Assembly (NCBI RefSeq): GCF_002798015.1
Contig: NZ_PGTZ01000009.1
Span: forward strand, 1 to 64,000
Origin: Luteimicrobium subarcticum
GTDB taxonomy: Bacteria > Actinomycetota > Actinomycetes > Actinomycetales > Cellulomonadaceae
Reading direction: 5' to 3'
Length of the DNA stretch: 64,000 bases
Below, one piece after another: positions 62,721 to 64,000 of the stretch. The position numbers and the translations under genes are program-made. The notes under the pieces are model-generated. The model was not told the DNA's origin. It searched no databases and was given only the letters and a program-made list of their open reading frames with translations. The stretch's first letter is position 1. Every line of letters starts with the position of its first letter.

Positions 62721-62776
62721 ACGCGGCAACGACGGGACGGCTACCGCGTCCACCGCTCGCCCGGCACGGTGTCAGG

Positions 62777-63958
62777 GTGACCACGACCCTCCCGGCACGT
62801 CCCGCCCCGCAGCGCACCACGTCGCCGGCGCCGCGCCCAGGCACGTCCTTCCTGCGCGACCTCGGGGACCCCGGCCTCGTGGTGGCGCACGTCGGACCGA
62901 ACTGGTTCTCCGCGGTCATGGGGACGGGGATCGTGGCGGTCGCGGCGGCGTCGCTGCCGATCCAGCCGCCGGGTCTGCGGGGTGCGGCGACGGCGGTGTG
63001 GGCGCTCGCGGCCGTGCTGCTCGTCGTCCTGGTGGTCGCGACCGCCGCCCACAGGGTCGCGCACCCGCTCGCTGCGCGCGGGCACGCGTCGGACCCCGCC
63101 ATGGCGCCCTCCTACGGCGCGGTGCCGATGGCGTTCCTCACCGTCGGCGCGGGCACGCTGCTGCTGGGTGGGGACGTCGTCGGGACGCGCGTCGCGGTGG
63201 ACGTCGACTGGGCGCTGTGGACGGTCGGGAGCCTGCTGGGCCTGGTGACGACGGTCGTGATCCCGCTCACGACGTTCGCGCACCCCGGCCGCCGCACCCC
63301 GACACAGGCCACCGCCTGGCGCCCCTCGGCGTCGTGGCTGCTGCCCGTGGTCCCCCCGGTGGTGTCCGCGACGACGGGGGCGCTGCTGCTACCCCACGCC
63401 GCGGCGGGCGCTGCGCGGCTCACGATGCTCGTGGTGTGCACGACGCTGCTCGGCGTCGGCCTGACGGCGACCGCGGCGATCCTGCCGGCGGTGCTGCGCG
63501 AGCTCGTCCGGTCGCGCGGCACCGGTGGCCACGCACCGGCGGTGTGGATCGTCCTGGGCCCGCTGGGCCAGTCGGCCACGGCGGCGTGCCTGCTGGGCGC
63601 GGCGGCAGCGGGCGTCGTGGGTGCGCCAGGGGGACGAGCTCTCCAGGAGATCGGGGTCGGCTACGCCCTCGTGGTCTGGGGCGTCGCGATGCTGTGGCTG
63701 GCCGTCGCGGCGACGCTCACCGTCCGCCAGCACCGCGACCCGACGCGCGGGATGCCGTTCGCGCTGTCGTGGTGGGCGTTCACGTTCCCGGTCGGGACGT
63801 GCGTCACGGCGTCGAGCCAGCTGTGGCTGCACACGGGTGGGGAGATGTTCCGGGTCGCGGCCGTCGCCCTGTACGGGCTGCTGATGGCGGCGTGGGTCAC
63901 CGTCGGCGCCCGGACGCTGCACGGCGCCTGGACGGGTCGGCTGCTCGCGCCGACCTGA
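62777..63958 (+). CDS. TDT-family (TehA/SLAC1-like) transporter
   Basis: 393 aa. GPNWFSAVMGTGIVAVAAASLP opens the ten-helix tellurite/dicarboxylate/anion channel fold; GAVPMAFLTVGAGTLLLGGDVVG and LSWWAFTFPVGTCVTASSQL (WWAFTFP) are characteristic of the family. Family members move C4-dicarboxylates, sulfite or other anions. Divergently oriented LysR gene suggests induction by the substrate. Start GTG 62777. The last 42 bp of the window show nothing further. Confidence 0.9.
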   Translation: MTTTLPARPAPQRTTSPAPRPGTSFLRDLGDPGLVVAHVGPNWFSAVMGTGIVAVAAASLPIQPPGLRGAATAVWALAAVLLVVLVVATAAHRVAHPLAARGHASDPAMAPSYGAVPMAFLTVGAGTLLLGGDVVGTRVAVDVDWALWTVGSLLGLVTTVVIPLTTFAHPGRRTPTQATAWRPSASWLLPVVPPVVSATTGALLLPHAAAGAARLTMLVVCTTLLGVGLTATAAILPAVLRELVRSRGTGGHAPAVWIVLGPLGQSATAACLLGAAAAGVVGAPGGRALQEIGVGYALVVWGVAMLWLAVAATLTVRQHRDPTRGMPFALSWWAFTFPVGTCVTASSQLWLHTGGEMFRVAAVALYGLLMAAWVTVGARTLHGAWTGRLLAPT

Positions 63959-64000
63959 GCGTCATCCGCGGTCCCGCCTGCCTGTCGGTGGCTGTCGCTA

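Overview
The window is very GC-rich and densely coded, with GTG/TTG starts, many 4-bp GTGA/ATGA gene overlaps and several probable leaderless promoters. Together with an LAxTG-type wall-anchoring signal, a LigB-type ATP-dependent DNA ligase, pyruvate phosphate dikinase, NDH-2, an Rrf2 regulator, a GH87 alpha-1,3-glucanase and a GH3 beta-glucosidase, this points to a high-GC actinobacterium of the Cellulomonas/Oerskovia type. That placement is inference; no rRNA marker is present. I saw no tRNA, rRNA, CRISPR array or insertion sequence.

Layout. 1-8.4 kb: the 5' part of a type VII secretion-type polymorphic toxin gene running off the left edge; HPr; an MFS exporter; a small secreted protein and a lipoprotein; a VIT1/CCC1-like protein; an ornithine-carbamoyltransferase-like gene coupled to a YefM-YoeB toxin-antitoxin pair; a DsbA/FrnE oxidoreductase coupled to a 72-aa Cys-containing mini-protein. 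8.4-25.4 kb: a degenerate ROK-like protein, a 1282-aa GH87 glucanase, NDH-2, a flavin reductase/FMN reductase pair, Rrf2 and MMPL genes, an SGNH hydrolase, an M23 peptidase, and an ECF42-type sigma factor with its YCII/DGPF partner.

25.5-37.6 kb is the accessory core. It holds a complete four-gene operon (WXG100-like protein, HINT-containing toxin, immunity protein, SseB-domain protein). Nine kb downstream lies a broken relative: a HINT remnant with a different toxin tip, its own candidate immunity genes, and a truncated SseB paralogue fused to a 204-bp duplicate of a neighbouring regulator gene. The truncated toxin gene at 1-827 is a third member and shares a hairpin-plus-promoter element with the complete operon. 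The segment looks like a polymorphic toxin system that diversifies by swapping C-terminal tips and immunity genes.

37.6-64 kb: an alditol-oxidase-like flavoenzyme, a 9.9-kb gene for a 3286-aa surface protein with 15 DUF11 repeats and a C-terminal LARTG anchor, a DrrAB-type ABC exporter, a leaderless membrane protein/winged-helix operon, pyruvate phosphate dikinase, an ATP-dependent DNA ligase, a TetR/DUF1772 divergent pair, a transglutaminase, a low-specificity threonine aldolase, and a LysR regulator divergent from a TDT-family transporter.

Intergenic DNA carries a dispersed family of large palindromes sharing a GCCGAACGGGCGG-type arm, near 9.9, 14.15, 50.9, 51.55 and 55.8 kb. I do not recognise them as a known element.
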